From NCBI GenBank assembly GCA_023390335.1, contig JAEWCZ010000062.1, positions 58,255 through 122,254 on the forward strand: 64,000 nt of DNA, in the 5' to 3' direction. The notes beneath the pieces are model-generated. The model had not been told where the DNA came from, did no database searches, and saw only the letters and a program-made list of their open reading frames with translations. Of the stretch, positions 9,176-18,181 are shown piece by piece. Numbering within the stretch: position 1 is the stretch's first letter; each line of letters opens with the position of its first letter. The stretch comes from Bacillota bacterium. Lineage in GTDB: Bacteria > Bacillota > Clostridia > Acetivibrionales > DSM-1351. The position numbers and the translations under genes were made by a program.

Positions 9176-9447
9176 TTTTGAAGCACATTCGGCTATTTGT
9201 GCGGTATAACGAACAAGATTTTATACAAAGAGATATTGTTATGGCACTGTACATAATCAACCTTGTTATGGTGTCTACAGATATCTGTTTATACTATAGG
9301 AATAAAAAACTTGAGAAAAAGATGCATGCTGGCTCCCGGCAACTACACTTATTCAGTACAGCTCTCTACAAATTCTATAATTGATGTAACTCCGGGAGCA
9401 TCAATTATGAATGCAACATTAAGTGTACTAGCTGTTGAGGGCTAACA
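9168..9447 (+). pseudogene. Probable decayed small gene upstream of a terminator
   Basis: The 434-base stretch between the deacetylase and the SLH gene has no intact gene. It has several short plus-strand frames. The last, ending with TAA at about 9445, reads LAPGNYTYSVQLSTNS then ATLSVLAVEG. This is beta-rich and resembles the C-terminal beta-sandwich of spore-surface proteins, but upstream stops break it up. A good terminator 20 bases later suggests a transcription unit once ended here. Weak evidence; I do not recognise a parent gene. Confidence 0.25.
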
Positions 9448-9467
9448 GCCATCCACTTCTCCTTCTG

Positions 9468-9499
9468 GGCTGCTGCAAACAAGTTTGCGGCAGCCTTTT
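9468..9499 (+). terminator. Rho-independent terminator
   Basis: GGCTGCTGCAAAC pairs with GTTTGCGGCAGCC (13 bp, one G-U) around AA, then TTTTATTG. It stops plus-strand transcription before the convergent SLH gene. Confidence 0.8.
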
Positions 9500-9543
9500 A
9501 TTGCCAGTTTCTAATAAGCAGTGATAGTCACCTGCCTGGATTG

Positions 9544-10926
9544 CTACTTCATTTTCCTAACATCTGATATTGCCTTTATAGATTGCACTTTAGGCCCTGT
9601 TGGATAATCTACAAAGTAGATAACTATATCCTGCTCATACCATGTATTGTAAGAATGATGATATTTAAAATCTGATAAACTGCACATATCCTGCATCGCT
9701 GTTCCAACTACACCAAGCATGAGTGCATTATCTTTCGTACATTCATCATACTTATACCTTATAGTACCTCTTAGTGTTTTTCTGCCGTAAGAAGTGTTAT
9801 CTGACACTATCATTCCTTTACTGGTAACAAAACTTCCTTCCATCTTTATTGTGTTATCGTTTACCATATCGACTGCATGTTCAATATTTTTTGTGTAGTT
9901 TTTTATAAGTGTAAAAGACCACTCCGGGTCGTCGTAATTTAAATCATCTGTAGCAACTTCTGAAAGATTTTTTCTAAATGCATCTATATCTTTATAATCA
10001 GCATTTACTAATGTATTGACATATTTTGTTCCTGTGTCCACAATTAAATTTATGTATTCATTTCTTGTCACAATCATATTATACGGGTCTAAATATTCAG
10101 GTAAAATATACGAATAAAACGTAATGTTATTTGTTAAATTTGATAAGCCATACCTGTTAAAAATTAATTCCTGAGGTAATTCCTTTACGAGATTGTACCA
10201 ACTATTATAATTATCTTCGTTAAAATTTTTATTATTTTGAGTTTCAAATTCAATTTGTTTATTGTATTTATAGTTTTTGGTATCCTTCTTGTATTCTATA
10301 ACATTTACAAGTACTGCTGCTACTTCCGCTCTCGTTAAACTTGATTTAGGATGAAAATATCTATCCGTACCTACTTTGGTACCTGTCATCAGGTATTCAT
10401 CATATGCAGTAATAGGGTAGCCTGTATTTGCATTAGTATCTACATCAACATAAGGATTCTTGCATAACCTGTCCGGCTTTAAGCCTAATGCCGTGCATAC
10501 CATTGAACATGCATCCTGTCTGGTTATAGGTGAATCCGGATAAAATAATTGATCTTTTCCCGGTATATTTGTGAATCCATTTTCATCTGCTGCTGCAATC
10601 CACCCTTTTGCCCAGTGATTTTTTGCATCTTCATAATATGGTCCCGAACCACTTCCCGTCTTTTTTACGCCCAAAGCCACACATAAAAATGTTACAAACT
10701 CAGCTCTTGTTATTTTCCTATTGGGAGCAAATTTGTTATCTCCAACACCAGAGGTAATGTTTAGCTCTACGAGCTTATCAACATAATCGTAGTACCAATC
10801 CGTTTGTTTTACATCGGTAAATCCAGCTGCATTTACTGGCAGATTGCCTATTCCCAATATTATAAACACTGCCAGTAACATTGCCAATGTTCTTTTAAAC
10901 ATTTTCAAAAGTGAATAATTCTTCAT
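9544..10926 (-). CDS. Secreted protein with three SLH (S-layer homology) domains
   Basis: A 460-aa surface protein. A signal peptide (residues 1-33, ending VNAAG) is followed by three SLH repeats at about 35-85, 95-150 and 155-210. The first has FTDVKQTDWYYDYV and ITRAEFVTFL, and the others have HWAKGWIAAADENG and SLTRAEVAAVL. SLH domains bind secondary cell-wall polymers and would hold the protein on the cell surface. The C-terminal 245 residues, rich in Asn, Tyr and Asp, match no family I know. RBS AAGGAG lies about 9 bases before ATG. It stands alone between convergent and divergent neighbours. Confidence 0.88.
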   Translation of the reverse strand: MKNYSLLKMFKRTLAMLLAVFIILGIGNLPVNAAGFTDVKQTDWYYDYVDKLVELNITSGVGDNKFAPNRKITRAEFVTFLCVALGVKKTGSGSGPYYEDAKNHWAKGWIAAADENGFTNIPGKDQLFYPDSPITRQDACSMVCTALGLKPDRLCKNPYVDVDTNANTGYPITAYDEYLMTGTKVGTDRYFHPKSSLTRAEVAAVLVNVIEYKKDTKNYKYNKQIEFETQNNKNFNEDNYNSWYNLVKELPQELIFNRYGLSNLTNNITFYSYILPEYLDPYNMIVTRNEYINLIVDTGTKYVNTLVNADYKDIDAFRKNLSEVATDDLNYDDPEWSFTLIKNYTKNIEHAVDMVNDNTIKMEGSFVTSKGMIVSDNTSYGRKTLRGTIRYKYDECTKDNALMLGVVGTAMQDMCSLSDFKYHHSYNTWYEQDIVIYFVDYPTGPKVQSIKAISDVRKMK

Positions 10927-11128
10927 AATAAAAACTCCTTATTAATGTTAAAATCCTTTCGGTACCTGTTTTTTCCTATTATCCCATTATTTTATATTTT
11001 TGAATAAGTGTCAATGTAAAATCTCAGAAGTTATATAAATCTTTAACCATTTCGGGATTATGTCTATATACTGTATTAAGAGTTTGAGTTTGTATAAAAA
11101 ACAATACAAGTGGCGGGAGGTGTCTATT

Positions 11129-11899
11129 ATGTCTTACATAGTTGAAATTAAAAACATCGGAATGAATTATCAATCACCAAATGGCGAAATTCCTGCCATA
11201 GCTGACATCAGTATGAATATATCCAAGGGCGAATTTATTTGTATTGTAGGGCCCAGTGGATGTGGCAAGTCAACGCTGCTATCTATTATCGCAGGACTTG
11301 TAAAGCCTTCTTACGGCAACATTGTTATTAATGGCGGCCGTGATGATGACTGTCTGCAACAGGTGGGATACATGCTTCAAAAGGATTTTCTCTTTGAGTG
11401 GAGCACTATACTTGAAAATGTCATGCTGGGGCTTGATATTAAAAAAGCCCTTACTCCAGAAAATAAGGAGTATGTTTATAATCTTCTTGATACATATGGA
11501 CTAAGTGAATTTAAGGATAAATATCCTTCCCAGTTGTCAGGAGGAATGCGGCAGCGTGCCGCCCTGATCAGAACTCTGGCTTTAAGGCCTGAAATACTTC
11601 TTTTGGACGAAGCATTTTCTGCCTTGGATTACCAGACCAGGCTGGCAGTAACAGAGGATATATATTATATTATCAAGAAAGAAAACAAAACTGCAATTAT
11701 GGTTACTCATGACATAGCTGAAAGTATAAGTATGGCTGACAGAATTTTTGTTCTTACAGGCAGGCCGTCATCTATTAAAAGTGAGCATAACATATCGTTA
11801 TCCTGTAATAACGTAAGAACCCCTTTCAACAGCCGAGAAGCTCCCGAATTCAGGCACTATTTCAATTTAATATGGAAGGAGCTGGATGTACATGTTTAA
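11129..11899 (+). CDS. ABC transporter ATPase (SsuB/TauB/NrtD type)
   Basis: ATPase of a nitrate/sulfonate/taurine/thiamine-precursor class importer, about 256 aa. Walker A is GPSGCGKST, the signature is LSGGMRQRAALIRTL, Walker B is ILLLDEAFSALD, and the H-loop is THDIAES. The frame is open back to 11060, but ATG 11129 follows GGGAGGTG by 7 bases and fits the family N-terminus. The stop overlaps the permease start by 14 bases. The substrate is not determinable here. Confidence 0.9.
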   Translation: MSYIVEIKNIGMNYQSPNGEIPAIADISMNISKGEFICIVGPSGCGKSTLLSIIAGLVKPSYGNIVINGGRDDDCLQQVGYMLQKDFLFEWSTILENVMLGLDIKKALTPENKEYVYNLLDTYGLSEFKDKYPSQLSGGMRQRAALIRTLALRPEILLLDEAFSALDYQTRLAVTEDIYYIIKKENKTAIMVTHDIAESISMADRIFVLTGRPSSIKSEHNISLSCNNVRTPFNSREAPEFRHYFNLIWKELDVHV

Positions 11900-12710
11900 G
11901 CGTAAACAAGAAACAAATTTGTCTCAGGAAAGGCTTGAGTATCTTAAGTCCAAAAGACGGCGGAAAGTATCTGTACTTGTAACACAAATAGTAATTCTTG
12001 TGGTGTTTTTTGCACAGTGGGAGATACTTGCAAGACTAAATATTGTAGACTCCTTTATTACAAGCCAGCCGTCCCGTATTGTTAATACCATAATCAATCT
12101 TTACAGGGAGGGACAGTTATTTCATCACATTGGCATTACATGCTGGGAAACAGTTGTAGGATTTGTAGCAGGTACAGTGTTGGGTACATTAATTGCCGTA
12201 ATCCTTTGGTGGTCAGAGTTTTTATCAAAGGTTCTTGAACCCTATCTCGTAATACTGAACAGTCTTCCCAAAATAGCTCTTGGGCCTATTTTCATCGTTT
12301 GGTTTGGAGCAGGTACTACTTCAATTATTATTATTGCACTTGCTATATCCATTGTAGTGTCTATTCTGGAAGTCCTAAACGGATTCATGGCTACCGACGA
12401 AGAGCAGATAAAGCTAGTGAAAACCTTCGGTGCCAGTAGGTTTCAGGTATTTACCAAAGTGGTTTTCCCTTCGAACCTCCCTGTAATAATCAATTCGTTG
12501 AAAGTAAATGTCGGTCTCTCCTGGGTAGGGGTAATTGTTGGTGAATTTCTTGTTTCCAAATCAGGACTTGGTTATCTTATAGTGTACGGTGGGCAGGTTT
12601 TTAAGTTAGATCTGGTTATGGCAAGCGTTATAATACTATGCATTGCCGCAGGTATCATGTACCAAGCGGTTATACTTCTTCAAAAAATTCTTATTAAGAA
12701 ACATATTTGA
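11886..12710 (+). CDS. ABC transporter permease (SsuC/TauC type)
   Basis: Membrane subunit, 274 aa, overlapping the ATPase gene by 14 bases. A basic N-terminal tail (residues 1-28) precedes six predicted membrane segments. The EAA-type loop reads KTFGASRFQVFTKVVFP near residue 180. The second copy of the gene pair usual in heterodimeric systems is absent, so the channel is probably a homodimer, as in other SsuC proteins. Confidence 0.9.
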   Translation: MYMFKRKQETNLSQERLEYLKSKRRRKVSVLVTQIVILVVFFAQWEILARLNIVDSFITSQPSRIVNTIINLYREGQLFHHIGITCWETVVGFVAGTVLGTLIAVILWWSEFLSKVLEPYLVILNSLPKIALGPIFIVWFGAGTTSIIIIALAISIVVSILEVLNGFMATDEEQIKLVKTFGASRFQVFTKVVFPSNLPVIINSLKVNVGLSWVGVIVGEFLVSKSGLGYLIVYGGQVFKLDLVMASVIILCIAAGIMYQAVILLQKILIKKHI

Positions 12711-12749
12711 TACTAATCTAAGTTTAATAAAAGAAAAGGGGAGTTGTTT

Positions 12750-13739
12750 ATGAAGAAATTATCTATTTTATTAGCTATATTAATAAGTACTATTTTTATA
12801 CTGTCCTCCTGCGGCGGTAATGATAGTCTAACTAAAGTAAAGTTAAGTGAAGTAACACATTCGGTTTTTTATGCTCCACAGTACGTTGCATTAAATAAAG
12901 GCTTTTTCAAGGATGCAGGACTGGATATAGAACTCCAGAACGGTCAGGGTGCCGACAAGGTTATGACTGCCGTATTGTCGGGACAATGTGACATAGGCTT
13001 GGCAGGCCCCGAAGCAAGTATCTACGTATATAACGAAGGTAAAGCGGACTATGCACAGGTTTTTGCTCAAGTAACCAAAAGGGACGGTTCCTTTCTTGTA
13101 GGAAGAAAACCTGAACCGGGTTTTAAGTGGAGTGACTTAAAAGGCAAGAATATCGTCGGCGGAAGAAAAGGCGGAGTTCCTGAAATGACTCTTGAATATG
13201 TATTAAATAAAAACGGGCTTGTTCCCGGAGCTGATGTAAACGTTGATACAAGTATACAGTTTGCGCTTATGGCGGGTGCATTTACCGGTGGTAAGGGAGA
13301 CTATGTAACTTTGTTTGAACCTGTTGCATCCTCTCTTGAAAAGGAAGGAAAGGGCTATATACTGGCTTCCGTAGGGCAAGAAAGTGGTGAGATACCATTT
13401 ACTGCTTACTTTGCAAAAAAGAGTTTTATTGAAAAAAATAAAGATGTAATTCAGAAGTTTACAGATGCTCTTTACAAAGGCCAAGTATGGGTAGACACCC
13501 ATTCTCCCAAAGAAATTGCCGAAGTATTGAAACCGTCCTTTCCCGATACTGATACGGAACTTCTTACAGTTGTTGCCGAGAGGTACAAGAAAATTGATGC
13601 TTGGTGCAAGGTACCTGCTATGAAAAAGGAGTCCTTTGAGCTGCTCCAGACTGTAATGAAACAGGCAGGAGAACTAAAGCAAAAAGCTCCCTATGATAAG
13701 GTAGTTGTCAATACCTACGCCGATAAGGCGGCTAAGTAG
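12750..13739 (+). CDS. ABC transporter substrate-binding lipoprotein (NMT1/SsuA/THI5-like)
   Basis: Extracellular receptor, about 329 aa. The signal ends in a lipobox (ILSSC followed by GGND). The core has the SsuA-like YAPQYVALNKGFFKDAGL near residue 45 and GQCDIGLAGPEAS near residue 85. ATG 12750 follows GGGGAG by 6 bases and is preferred to the upstream TTG 12744. It is the third gene of the operon. The family covers sulfonates, nitrate and thiamine precursors. The nearby methionine importer hints at sulfur, but only by position. Confidence 0.88.
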   Translation: MKKLSILLAILISTIFILSSCGGNDSLTKVKLSEVTHSVFYAPQYVALNKGFFKDAGLDIELQNGQGADKVMTAVLSGQCDIGLAGPEASIYVYNEGKADYAQVFAQVTKRDGSFLVGRKPEPGFKWSDLKGKNIVGGRKGGVPEMTLEYVLNKNGLVPGADVNVDTSIQFALMAGAFTGGKGDYVTLFEPVASSLEKEGKGYILASVGQESGEIPFTAYFAKKSFIEKNKDVIQKFTDALYKGQVWVDTHSPKEIAEVLKPSFPDTDTELLTVVAERYKKIDAWCKVPAMKKESFELLQTVMKQAGELKQKAPYDKVVVNTYADKAAK

Positions 13740-13751
13740 GTTTTATAAAAC

Positions 13752-14036
13752 GGGGCTGTTGCAAAACAAATTAATTATCTTTTTTCATTAGCCTGTACTA
13801 AGAGTATAAATTGTATCAATGGAAGCTTGATTAAAGATATTTGCAGATGTTTATCGGCGAAGCAAGGATATTTTGCCGAAAAACCTTCACGATGAAGGTT
13901 TTAGCGACACAATGAATCCATGGACGATTAATGTGAGCGACGGTAAAACATCCTATGATGAGCCGCTAGAAACTATTGCAAATATCTTGGAAGCAATCAT
14001 TGATACAATTTTATACGGGAGTACAGGTGAAAAAAG
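13752..14036 (+). repeat. MITE-like dispersed repeat, copy 1
   Basis: About 285 bases related to a second copy at 45740-46042. The 220-base core (13802-14021) matches copy 2 at roughly 88% by eye. It starts with GGGGCTGTTGCAAAA, like the terminal repeats of several clostridial insertion sequences. The core folds back on itself: AATTGTATCAATG and GGATATTTTGCCG near the left pair with CGGTAAAACATCC and CATTGATACAATT near the right. A central hairpin AAAACCTTC/GAAGGTTTT sits at 13880-13902. The 3' terminal repeat seems lost; the element abuts the metQ stop. It fills nearly the whole gap between the two convergent ABC operons. Confidence 0.75.
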
Positions 14037-14037
14037 A

Positions 14038-14847
14038 TTAGAATAAAGGAACAACTGCTCCCTTGTACTTTTCTTCTATAAATTTCTTAACCTTTTCGCT
14101 TTTCAGGGCGTCTATCAATGCTTTTATGTCTTCTCTGTTCTCGTCACCCTTACGAATAGCAAGAATATTGGCATATGTCTTTGCAGCTACAGAGTTGGCT
14201 TCCTCTTTGGCGAGAGCATCGGTTGCAACGTTAAAGTCTGCCTGCAGTGCAACGTTTCCGTTTATGACTGCCAATTCCACATCAGGCAAAGCTCTTGCCA
14301 GTTGGGCAGCTTCTAGTTCTTTTATTTTAATGTTTTTTGGGTTTTCAGTAATATCCTTTACAGTTGCTTTGAGGCCTGAAGCCGGATTTACTTTTATTAG
14401 GCCAACTGTTTCAAGCAGCAAAAGTGCTCTTGCTTCGTTTGTAGTATCGTTTGGAACGGCGATAGTCGCTCCCTCAGCGATAGCATCAAGTGACTTTATC
14501 TTCCCGGGGTAGATTCCCAACGGTTCATAATGAATTTCTGCCGCAGAAACTAATTCTGTCTTATGTTCTTCATTGAAATTGTCCAAGTACGGCTTATGCT
14601 GGAAGTAGTTGGCATCAAGGGTTTTGTCTTGGACTGCAAGATTGGGCTGAACATAATCGGTAAATTCTTTTATTTCTAGCTCATATCCTTTGTCCTTTAG
14701 TACGCTTTGAACCTCTTTGAGTATCTCTGCATGGGGTGAAACCGACGCTCCAACTACAAGTTTTTTGGACTGGGACCCGCAGCCTGACAATATACCGGTG
14801 ACTGCAAATACCGTTGTAAGTAATAGTGCAAGTAATTTTTTCTTCAT
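14038..14847 (-). CDS. metQ: Methionine ABC transporter binding lipoprotein MetQ (NlpA family)
   Basis: A 269-aa receptor for methionine or its derivatives. The signal peptide ends in a lipobox (GILSGC). Family landmarks are LVVGASVSPHAEIL near residue 29, LDANYFQHKPYL near 80 and YPGKIKSLDAIAEG near 112. It closes the metN-metI-metQ operon, 29 bases after metI. The stop codon touches the MITE-like repeat. RBS AGGAGG lies before the ATG. Confidence 0.93.
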   Translation of the reverse strand: MKKKLLALLLTTVFAVTGILSGCGSQSKKLVVGASVSPHAEILKEVQSVLKDKGYELEIKEFTDYVQPNLAVQDKTLDANYFQHKPYLDNFNEEHKTELVSAAEIHYEPLGIYPGKIKSLDAIAEGATIAVPNDTTNEARALLLLETVGLIKVNPASGLKATVKDITENPKNIKIKELEAAQLARALPDVELAVINGNVALQADFNVATDALAKEEANSVAAKTYANILAIRKGDENREDIKALIDALKSEKVKKFIEEKYKGAVVPLF

Positions 14848-14876
14848 TTTATGACCTCCTTTTTATATTAAATGTA

Positions 14877-15542
14877 TTAACTTTGTTTTCTTCTATCACG
14901 CTTTCTGGCTATCCCTGTTCCCACTTCCTGTGTTACCTGTACAACGATAACTAGCAGTGCAACGGTAATAAACATTATGTCATTCTGATACCTGTAATAG
15001 CCATAGCGTATTGCAATGTCGCCAAGTCCTCCACCGCCCACTATTCCTGCCATTGCTGAATATCCGAGTATTGTTGTGGTTGCTATTGCCGCCCCGGTAA
15101 TAAGTGAGGGTACGGATTCAGGCAACATGACTTTACGGATTATTTGGAAGGGACTGCAGCCCATTGACACAGCCGCTTCTATAACACCTTTGTCAACCTC
15201 CTGAAGGGAGGATTCCACAAGTCTTGCAATAAACGGTGCTGCCGCTATTACAAGGGGTACGACGGTAGCGGTTGACCCAATAGTTGTTCCGATTAATAAT
15301 CTTGTTAATGGCATTGCGGCTATTAATAATATAAGGAAAGGAATTGAACGAAGCAGGTTTACTATTACGTTCAGAACCTTGTTAAGCCTTGACATAGGAA
15401 GAATTCCGCTTTTTTCGCTTGTGACCAGCAAAACGCCAATGGGGAGACCTATCACATAAGCTGCTGCTGTAGAAAACAATGTCATGTAAACTGTTTCAAG
15501 AAGACCTTTGGATATCATTATCCATATTGAACTATCCCACAT
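14877..15542 (-). CDS. metI: Methionine ABC transporter permease MetI
   Basis: Membrane subunit of the methionine importer, about 221 aa. Five hydrophobic segments are seen, and the EAA loop is EAAVSMGCSPFQIIRKV near residue 140. The frame extends to a TTG at 15548, but ATG 15540-15542 with GAGGAGG about 9 bases upstream is the better start. It overlaps the end of metN by 11 bases. Confidence 0.93.
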   Translation of the reverse strand: MWDSSIWIMISKGLLETVYMTLFSTAAAYVIGLPIGVLLVTSEKSGILPMSRLNKVLNVIVNLLRSIPFLILLIAAMPLTRLLIGTTIGSTATVVPLVIAAAPFIARLVESSLQEVDKGVIEAAVSMGCSPFQIIRKVMLPESVPSLITGAAIATTTILGYSAMAGIVGGGGLGDIAIRYGYYRYQNDIMFITVALLVIVVQVTQEVGTGIARKRDRRKQS

Positions 15543-16548
15543 GTTCAAAAACCTCCTCTACTGCCAGATTTCTTTCTTTCAGGTAATTAATAATCTTTTG
15601 TGAAGTCAATTCATCATCCGGAAGCTGAATAACCATCTGGCCGAATGCTTTACCCTCTATGTTGCGCATATCTGCAAACATTATGTTAACAGGTGCTCCG
15701 CAATCCAAAATCATTCTCGCAACAACAGGCTCATAAGATGAACTTCCGTCAAATACTATCCTGCAGCAGCGACTTCCGATATTTCTTTCATTCTTGTTGC
15801 CATTGGGGAAAACTAATCTCTGAGCCGCATGCGTCTTGGGGTGTGAGAAAACCTCAGATACTTTCCCCTGCTCTGCTATACCACTTTGATCTATGATTGC
15901 CACATGTGAGCATATCTGTTCTACGACACTCATTTCATGTGTTATTATTACTATAGTAATTCCAAGTCTGCTGTTTATATCTTTAAGCAGTGAAAGAATT
16001 GATTTTGTTGTGTTGGGGTCAAGTGCAGACGTAGCTTCATCACACAACAAGACTTTAGGGTTTGTTGCTAATGCCCTTGCTATGGCTATTCTCTGTTTTT
16101 GTCCACCGGACAGCTGTGACGGATAAGACTCTGCCTTGTCAGCCAAATCAACTAACTCCAGCAACGCCTTTGCACGTTCTAGAGCATCTTTTTTATCTAT
16201 GCCTGATATTTCAAGAGGAAACATTATATTTTCAATTGCTGTACGCTGCATTAAAAGATTAAATTGCTGAAATATCATTCCCATAGACTGACGGACGTTT
16301 CTCAATTCCTTTTCATTAAGACCTGCCAAATCGACACCATCAACTACTACTCTTCCGCCTGTAGGCTTTTCAAGGTAGTTTATACATCTAACCAGAGTAC
16401 TTTTTCCCGCTCCGCTCATTCCGATTATTCCAAAAATATCGCCTCGGTTGATTGTAAGGTTTACATTTTCAAGAGCTTTAACTTCCCTTGTTGACCCTGA
16501 AAATATTTTAGTTAATCCCTCTATTTTAATTACAGGTTTGCTGTCCAT
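15532..16548 (-). CDS. metN: Methionine ABC transporter ATPase MetN with NIL domain
   Basis: ATPase of the methionine importer, about 338 aa. Walker A is GMSGAGKST near residue 40, the signature is LSGGQKQR, Walker B is VLLCDEATSALDP, and the H-loop is THEMSVVEQ. The C-terminal NIL/ACT-like domain (about 262-338), which binds methionine and causes trans-inhibition, is present and full length. A GTG at 16557 is possible, but ATG 16546-16548 has AGGTGAA at good spacing. I saw no S-box or T-box leader upstream. Control is more likely by the divergent Rrf2-type regulator. Confidence 0.94.
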   Translation of the reverse strand: MDSKPVIKIEGLTKIFSGSTREVKALENVNLTINRGDIFGIIGMSGAGKSTLVRCINYLEKPTGGRVVVDGVDLAGLNEKELRNVRQSMGMIFQQFNLLMQRTAIENIMFPLEISGIDKKDALERAKALLELVDLADKAESYPSQLSGGQKQRIAIARALATNPKVLLCDEATSALDPNTTKSILSLLKDINSRLGITIVIITHEMSVVEQICSHVAIIDQSGIAEQGKVSEVFSHPKTHAAQRLVFPNGNKNERNIGSRCCRIVFDGSSSYEPVVARMILDCGAPVNIMFADMRNIEGKAFGQMVIQLPDDELTSQKIINYLKERNLAVEEVFEHVG

Positions 16549-16590
16549 TATTTTCACCTACTTTAGAACTTTAATTCATACTAATCATAT

Positions 16591-16606
16591 AATACATATA
16601 TGTATT
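16591..16606. promoter_or_regulatory. 16-bp perfect palindrome between metN and the Rrf2 gene
   Basis: AATACATATATGTATT is self-complementary. It sits 43 bases upstream of metN and in the intergenic region shared with the divergent regulator, a sensible place for a dimeric repressor. AT-rich palindromes arise by chance in this genome, so confidence is moderate. Confidence 0.4.
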
Positions 16607-16710
16607 CTAATGTTTTCTTTAGTATACGGTCTGTTTTAAATTTTGTCAATGTTAATTTTAACTATTCCTATAACATTACTAAGGAATAAATGTGAATAAC
16701 ACTATAATTA

Positions 16711-16739
16711 TTGACACATTATAAAGTATGTGGTTCAAT
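16711..16739 (+). promoter_or_regulatory. SigA-type promoter for the Rrf2 regulator
   Basis: TTGACA at 16711-16716, a 17-base spacer, then TTCAAT. The transcription start would lie about 30 bases before the ATG at 16776. Confidence 0.5.
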
Positions 16740-16775
16740 AAAACATATATAATTAGTATGAAATTGGAGGTATTT

Positions 16776-17222
16776 ATGCGAATTTCGTCAAAGGGCAGAT
16801 ACGGGCTAGCATCTATGATATGTATTGCACAGTTAGGCAAAAACGGTGATTTTGTAACGGTAATAAGCATATCCGAAAAACTTGGGATATCTAAAATATA
16901 CCTTGAACAGGTTTTTTCTCTATTAAAAAGATCTAGACTTGTTAATTCAATTAAGGGATCACAGGGCGGGTATCAGCTGACAAAATCTTCAGATAAAATT
17001 ACAGCTTATGAGATTTTACAAGCAGTTGAAATAAGTTTGTTTGAAAAGACTGATCGATCTGTTTCTGAACTGGCAGAAGAAATTGAAAAGTCAATAAATA
17101 CATTGGTTTGGGACAAGATGGATGAAGCGATTTCTGAAGTTCTAAAGAGTACTACTCTCAGTGATCTTGTTGATGAAGCTGAAAGAAATCCGGAAGATGA
17201 TTCCTTTATGTTTTATATTTAA
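16776..17222 (+). CDS. Rrf2-family regulator lacking cluster cysteines (CymR/IscR-like)
   Basis: A 148-aa winged-helix regulator. MRISSKGRYGLASMICIAQ is the family N-terminus. The recognition helix region is ISEKLGISKIYLEQVFSLLKR, and the wing is SIKGSQGGYQL. The three cysteines that bind a [2Fe-2S] cluster in IscR/NsrR are absent; the only Cys is near residue 17. This points to the CymR-like branch, which controls sulfur and cysteine metabolism. It is divergent from metNIQ, which fits that role. ATG 16776 follows TGGAGG by 5 bases and is preferred to an upstream in-frame start at 16728. Confidence 0.88.
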   Translation: MRISSKGRYGLASMICIAQLGKNGDFVTVISISEKLGISKIYLEQVFSLLKRSRLVNSIKGSQGGYQLTKSSDKITAYEILQAVEISLFEKTDRSVSELAEEIEKSINTLVWDKMDEAISEVLKSTTLSDLVDEAERNPEDDSFMFYI

Positions 17223-17230
17223 TGGTTTTT

Positions 17231-17276
17231 ACTGCTGCAAAAATCCTGTTTTGCTAACCAAATTTATTGCAGCAGT
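17231..17276. repeat. 10-bp inverted repeat between the Rrf2 gene and larE
   Basis: ACTGCTGCAA at 17231-17240 exactly pairs with TTGCAGCAGT at 17267-17276 across a 26-base loop. It lies between convergent genes and may help to end transcription, but neither strand has a T-run after it. Confidence 0.4.
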
Positions 17277-17292
17277 GTCCACTGATGTTACT

Positions 17293-18102
17293 TTATAGTG
17301 CTAACCCTTCATTCATACTGCCTGTTCTATAGCCTTTTAAATCTAGAGCAGTATACATAAAGCCTATTTTTTTGAATTCAGAATAAACCTTTTCTCTTAT
17401 ATCATTGTCAATAAATTTCAGGAACTGTTCCTGCCCCACTTCGATTCTTGCTATGTCTCCATGAAACCTTACTCTTACCTGCTTAAAGCCTAAGTCCATG
17501 AGTAGCTGCTCTGCTCTGTCTATCATTCTGAGCCTTTGATGCGTAATTTTTTCTCCGTAGGGAAATCTGGAGGAAAGGCACGCAAATGCTGGTTTGTCCC
17601 AAGTTTTAAGTCCCATTTCCTTTGAAAGAAAACGTATTTCGTCCTTTGTAAGCAGTGCATCCTTTAATGGGCTAAGAACTCCATGCTCGCTAACCGCCTG
17701 AAGTCCGGGCCTGTAATCACCAAGGTCATCATGGTTGGAGCCTTCGAGAATATATTTTACATTTTCTTCTTTTGCAACTAACTGAATTTTATCATATAAC
17801 TCATTCTTACATAAATAGCAGCGGTTAACGGGGTTGTCTGAAAATCCGTCAACATCCAGTTCCTCGGAATCGATTATTGTATGTCTTATACCGAAGTTTT
17901 TTGTGAATTCCTTTGCTTCATTCATTTCTCTTTCAGGATATGTAGAAGAATGTGCTGTTACTGCTACTACGTTTTTCCCTAGTACATCAAATGCAACCTT
18001 TAATAAAAAGGAAGAATCCACTCCCCCGGAAAAAGCTACCGCAGCACTTCCTAATGATTTTATATTAGTTTTAAGAAAATCTAGTTTGTCAAATACGCTC
18101 AT
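17293..18102 (-). CDS. larE: LarE-type ATP-dependent sacrificial sulfur transferase
   Basis: A 269-aa member of the PP-loop ATPase family. The P-loop is SGGVDSS near residue 25. The family motif FACLSSRFPYG near residue 175 holds the Cys that donates its sulfur in Lactobacillus LarE, where the enzyme sulfurises the nickel-pincer cofactor precursor. A CYLC motif near residue 110 is also present. In some LarE proteins extra cysteines at this place bind an iron-sulfur cluster, so this may be that type (inference). No larA, larB or larC lies in the window, so a role in lactate racemase cofactor synthesis is not proven. Confidence 0.88.
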   Translation of the reverse strand: MSVFDKLDFLKTNIKSLGSAAVAFSGGVDSSFLLKVAFDVLGKNVVAVTAHSSTYPEREMNEAKEFTKNFGIRHTIIDSEELDVDGFSDNPVNRCYLCKNELYDKIQLVAKEENVKYILEGSNHDDLGDYRPGLQAVSEHGVLSPLKDALLTKDEIRFLSKEMGLKTWDKPAFACLSSRFPYGEKITHQRLRMIDRAEQLLMDLGFKQVRVRFHGDIARIEVGQEQFLKFIDNDIREKVYSEFKKIGFMYTALDLKGYRTGSMNEGLAL

Positions 18103-18181
18103 AATGTCCTCCTGAAAATCCTATTCCTAGTGTTCCTATATAAATTATAATGATAATACAATAATGAGGCATCCGTGTCAA

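Noticed and set aside
13912..14046. A 44-codon plus-strand open frame inside repeat copy 1 (starts MNPWTINVSDGKTS)
   Set aside because: The same frame in copy 2 is interrupted by a stop, and it lacks a ribosome site. The conserved feature is base pairing, not coding.
16549..16775. S-box or T-box riboswitch upstream of metN
   Set aside because: The space is short and shared with a divergent gene. No conserved S-box stem or T-box sequence is visible.
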